Assembly (NCBI RefSeq): GCF_943912555.1
Contig: NZ_CALTUR010000081.1
Span: 1-8,789 of the forward strand
DNA: 8,789 bases
Source of the DNA: an uncultured Streptococcus sp.
GTDB lineage: Bacteria > Bacillota > Bacilli > Lactobacillales > Streptococcaceae
Reading direction: 5' to 3'
The notes beneath the pieces are model-generated. The model was not told the DNA's origin. It made no database searches and saw nothing but the letters and a program-made list of their open reading frames with translations. Positions 7,003-8,789 of this stretch are shown piece by piece. The translations under genes were made by a program, and so were the position numbers. How positions within the stretch are numbered: position 1 is the first letter of the stretch; each line of letters begins with the position of its first letter.

Positions 7003-8664
7003 TTATTTTGCTTCCATGACTACTGGTAAAATAGCTGGACGACGCTTGGTTTGGTCAAAGAGGTACTTGGTCAGATTATCACGAACCTTCCCTTTGAGAT
7101 CTGCCCAGTCAAAGTCATCTCCTTGAAGATAGTCTTCTACCGTCTGGTTAATCAATTCTGAACTTTCACGGAGAATATCGCGACTCTTCTTGAGATAAAC
7201 AAATCCACGCGTATGAACACGGGCCTTGGCCACAATTTTCTTCTCACGGCGGTTAACGGTAATTGCTACGATGAAAATACCGTCCTCTGACAAGACCTTA
7301 CGGTCACGAAGAACCACATTTCCAACATCACCAATGGCATTCCCGTCAATCAAGACATCCCCTGCCGAAACTGCTCCAGCTGGGACAAAGTCTCCATTCT
7401 CATAAGCCATGCTGGTTCCCTTTTTAGGGATAAAAATGCGTTCTGGCAACATACCAACCGCCATGGCAGCCTTAGCATGGGCATCCAACTCACGGTATTC
7501 CCCTTGAATCGGGAAGAGATACTTGGGTTGCAAGAGATTGATCATCAACTGCAAATCACGCGCATTTCCGTGCCCTGATACATGTAAACTTTGGGTGATC
7601 AATTTGACAACCCCTCCTGCCTGATAAATCATATTTTCCACACGCGCAACGAAGGCTTCTTTAGCAATAGACGGAGCCGTAGCAATATAGACCAGGTCCC
7701 CATCCTTGATTTCTACATAACGATGGCGACCAATCGACATCTTACGAAGTCCATTGATAGGTTCACCCATACGACCTGTCTCAAGAATAATCAACTCATG
7801 GTCTTCAAAGCGAGACATATCTTTCGGCTTAATCAAGAGAATTTCGTTGGCTAAAGACAACTTCTTGAGACGAATCGCTGTGCGGACGATATTTTCAATA
7901 TCAAATCCTGTCAAGACGATACGTCGACCTGTTTTATCCGCAGCGTCAAAAATTTGCTGGATACGAGAAAGGTTACTGGAAACAGCTGCAACGATGATAC
8001 GACCTTCCCAGTCAGCAATGGTTTGGGTAATTTCATCCCTAACTTCACTTTCGCTAGCCACCTGAATATTGCTGTCCGCATTGGCCGAATCACTGAGGAG
8101 AGCCAGGACGCCGTCACGACCGATTTCTGCCAAACGAGCGAAGTCTGTCGCATAGGATTCACTAGCTGTCTGGTCAAATTTGAAGTTACCTGTATAAACG
8201 ATGCTACCTTCAGCTGTCTTCAAGACAATTCCCAGGCTCTCTGGAACGGAGTAAGTCGTAGGGAAGAAGGAAACCACAGTCCCTCCAAAATCAATCTCCG
8301 TATTCTCATCAATGACATGGAAATCATTAAATTCCTTAACGGCATCATTTCCTTTGACAAAGAGTTTGGCCAACTCAATGGTCAACTCAGACCCAAATAC
8401 AGGAACTTTAGCCTCTGCCAAGAGATAAGGCAGAGCACCAATGGCATCCGCATGCCCGTGGGTCAAGAAAACCCCAGCAATACGATCCCTATTTTCAAAA
8501 AGGTAATCCATCTTTGGAATCACCACATCGACCCCTAATTGTTCATTTTCGGGATATTTTAACCCTACATTCAAAACAAAAATGGACTCTCCAATTTCAG
8601 CAATGTACATATTTTTCCCATTTTCACGTACACCACCAAGTGTTGTTAAACTAATATTACTCAT
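7003..8664 (-). CDS. rnjB: Ribonuclease J2-type protein (metallo-beta-lactamase/beta-CASP)
   Basis: This is a 553-residue RNase J family protein, normal in length. In Gram-positive bacteria J1 and J2 form a complex that processes and degrades RNA by 5' exonuclease and endonuclease activity. The layout is a metallo-beta-lactamase core (about 1-200), a beta-CASP insertion (about 200-350), return of the core with SLHVSGHGN (359-367) and PIQGEYREL (385-393), then a C-terminal domain from about 450. The metal motif is changed: HGHADAIG (69-76) has A74 where catalytic members have the last His of HxHxDH. TTYSVPES (136-143) has Y138 where a His is usual, and YTGNFKFD (157-164) has N160 where an Asp is usual. 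D192 in LLSDSAN is kept. These losses fit the J2 paralogue, thought to be weak or inactive alone and to support J1. The ATG has GGAGG four bases upstream. Confidence 0.9.
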   Translation of the reverse strand: MSNISLTTLGGVRENGKNMYIAEIGESIFVLNVGLKYPENEQLGVDVVIPKMDYLFENRDRIAGVFLTHGHADAIGALPYLLAEAKVPVFGSELTIELAKLFVKGNDAVKEFNDFHVIDENTEIDFGGTVVSFFPTTYSVPESLGIVLKTAEGSIVYTGNFKFDQTASESYATDFARLAEIGRDGVLALLSDSANADSNIQVASESEVRDEITQTIADWEGRIIVAAVSSNLSRIQQIFDAADKTGRRIVLTGFDIENIVRTAIRLKKLSLANEILLIKPKDMSRFEDHELIILETGRMGEPINGLRKMSIGRHRYVEIKDGDLVYIATAPSIAKEAFVARVENMIYQAGGVVKLITQSLHVSGHGNARDLQLMINLLQPKYLFPIQGEYRELDAHAKAAMAVGMLPERIFIPKKGTSMAYENGDFVPAGAVSAGDVLIDGNAIGDVGNVVLRDRKVLSEDGIFIVAITVNRREKKIVAKARVHTRGFVYLKKSRDILRESSELINQTVEDYLQGDDFDWADLKGKVRDNLTKYLFDQTKRRPAILPVVMEAK

Positions 8665-8692
8665 TTTTCCTCCAAAATCTTAGTTTATCTTG

Positions 8693-8721
8693 ATTATAGG
8701 GTTGCTTACCCTCTTATTCTA
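8693..8721 (-). promoter_or_regulatory. Promoter of rnjB
   Basis: A perfect TATAAT on the minus strand (8698-8693) has TAGAAT (8721-8716) 17 bases upstream as a weak -35. The expected start near 8686 leaves a leader of about 22 bases containing the GGAGG at 8669-8673. The spacer holds a small inverted repeat, AGGGT-TGCTT-ACCCT (8698-8712). Confidence 0.6.
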
Positions 8722-8737
8722 AAAGCACTATTACTTT

Positions 8738-8789
8738 TATACTCTTCGAAAATCAAATTCAAACCACGTCAGCTTCGCCTTGCCGTACT
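8738..8789 (-). repeat. BOX element, boxC end (partial, continues beyond window)
   Basis: Read on the minus strand, the last 52 bases contain GGCAAGGCGAAGCTGACGTG and then TTTTCGAAGAGTAT. These match the boxC terminal module of the BOX repeat as I remember it from S. pneumoniae (usual form ...GGCGACGCTGACGTGGTTTGAAGAG...). BOX copies are dispersed, probably mobilised in trans, and found in S. pneumoniae and its mitis-group relatives. The boxC end points toward rnjB and stops about 17 bases from its -35. The boxA and boxB parts would lie outside the window. Confidence 0.85.

Noticed and set aside
7954..8538. Plus-strand open frame of 194 codons
   Set aside because: Antisense shadow of rnjB with no motif, no family resemblance and no separate promoter seen.

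Overview
The window looks like ordinary chromosome of a mitis-group Streptococcus (S. mitis, S. oralis, S. infantis, or close to S. pneumoniae). The encoded proteins look, from memory, very close to pneumococcal ones, especially UvrC and EstA. The gene order rnjB - estA - metalloprotease - uvrC - ABC binding protein - nitroreductase - pepV resembles the pneumococcal SP_0613 to SP_0623 neighbourhood. The right edge carries the start of a BOX repeat, which is typical of this group. The species was not determined. No prophage, insertion sequence, CRISPR array, tRNA or rRNA gene is visible.

Layout, left to right. Position 1-394 (minus) is the N-terminal part of a uracil-DNA glycosylase superfamily protein, cut by the window edge. 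Next come pepV (448-1848) and a nitroreductase (1861-2466), both minus. They form a two-gene unit with an extended -10 promoter near 2499-2507 and an intrinsic terminator at 408-441. A divergent intergenic region of 170 bases separates this unit from the only plus-strand gene, a lipoprotein amino-acid-binding component of an ABC transporter (2637-3437). That gene converges on uvrC (3512-5353, minus), and a bidirectional terminator lies between them. Upstream of uvrC, on the same strand, are a membrane-anchored matrixin-like zinc protease (5392-6093), the esterase estA (6156-6935) and an RNase J2-type protein (7003-8664). The BOX element begins at about 8738.

The genes do not form one pathway. 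They cover nucleotide-excision repair (uvrC), possible base-excision repair (UDG-like), RNA turnover (rnjB), peptide and amino-acid supply (pepV and the binding protein), redox or xenobiotic reduction (nitroreductase), and surface or ester hydrolysis (metalloprotease, estA).

I did not find a convincing undescribed system. The observations most worth a second look are these: a very compact terminator/promoter junction that predicts a leaderless uvrC mRNA; the absence of murM and murN from the gap where I remember them in S. pneumoniae; the degenerate metal site of the RNase J homologue; and the BOX repeat against the rnjB promoter.
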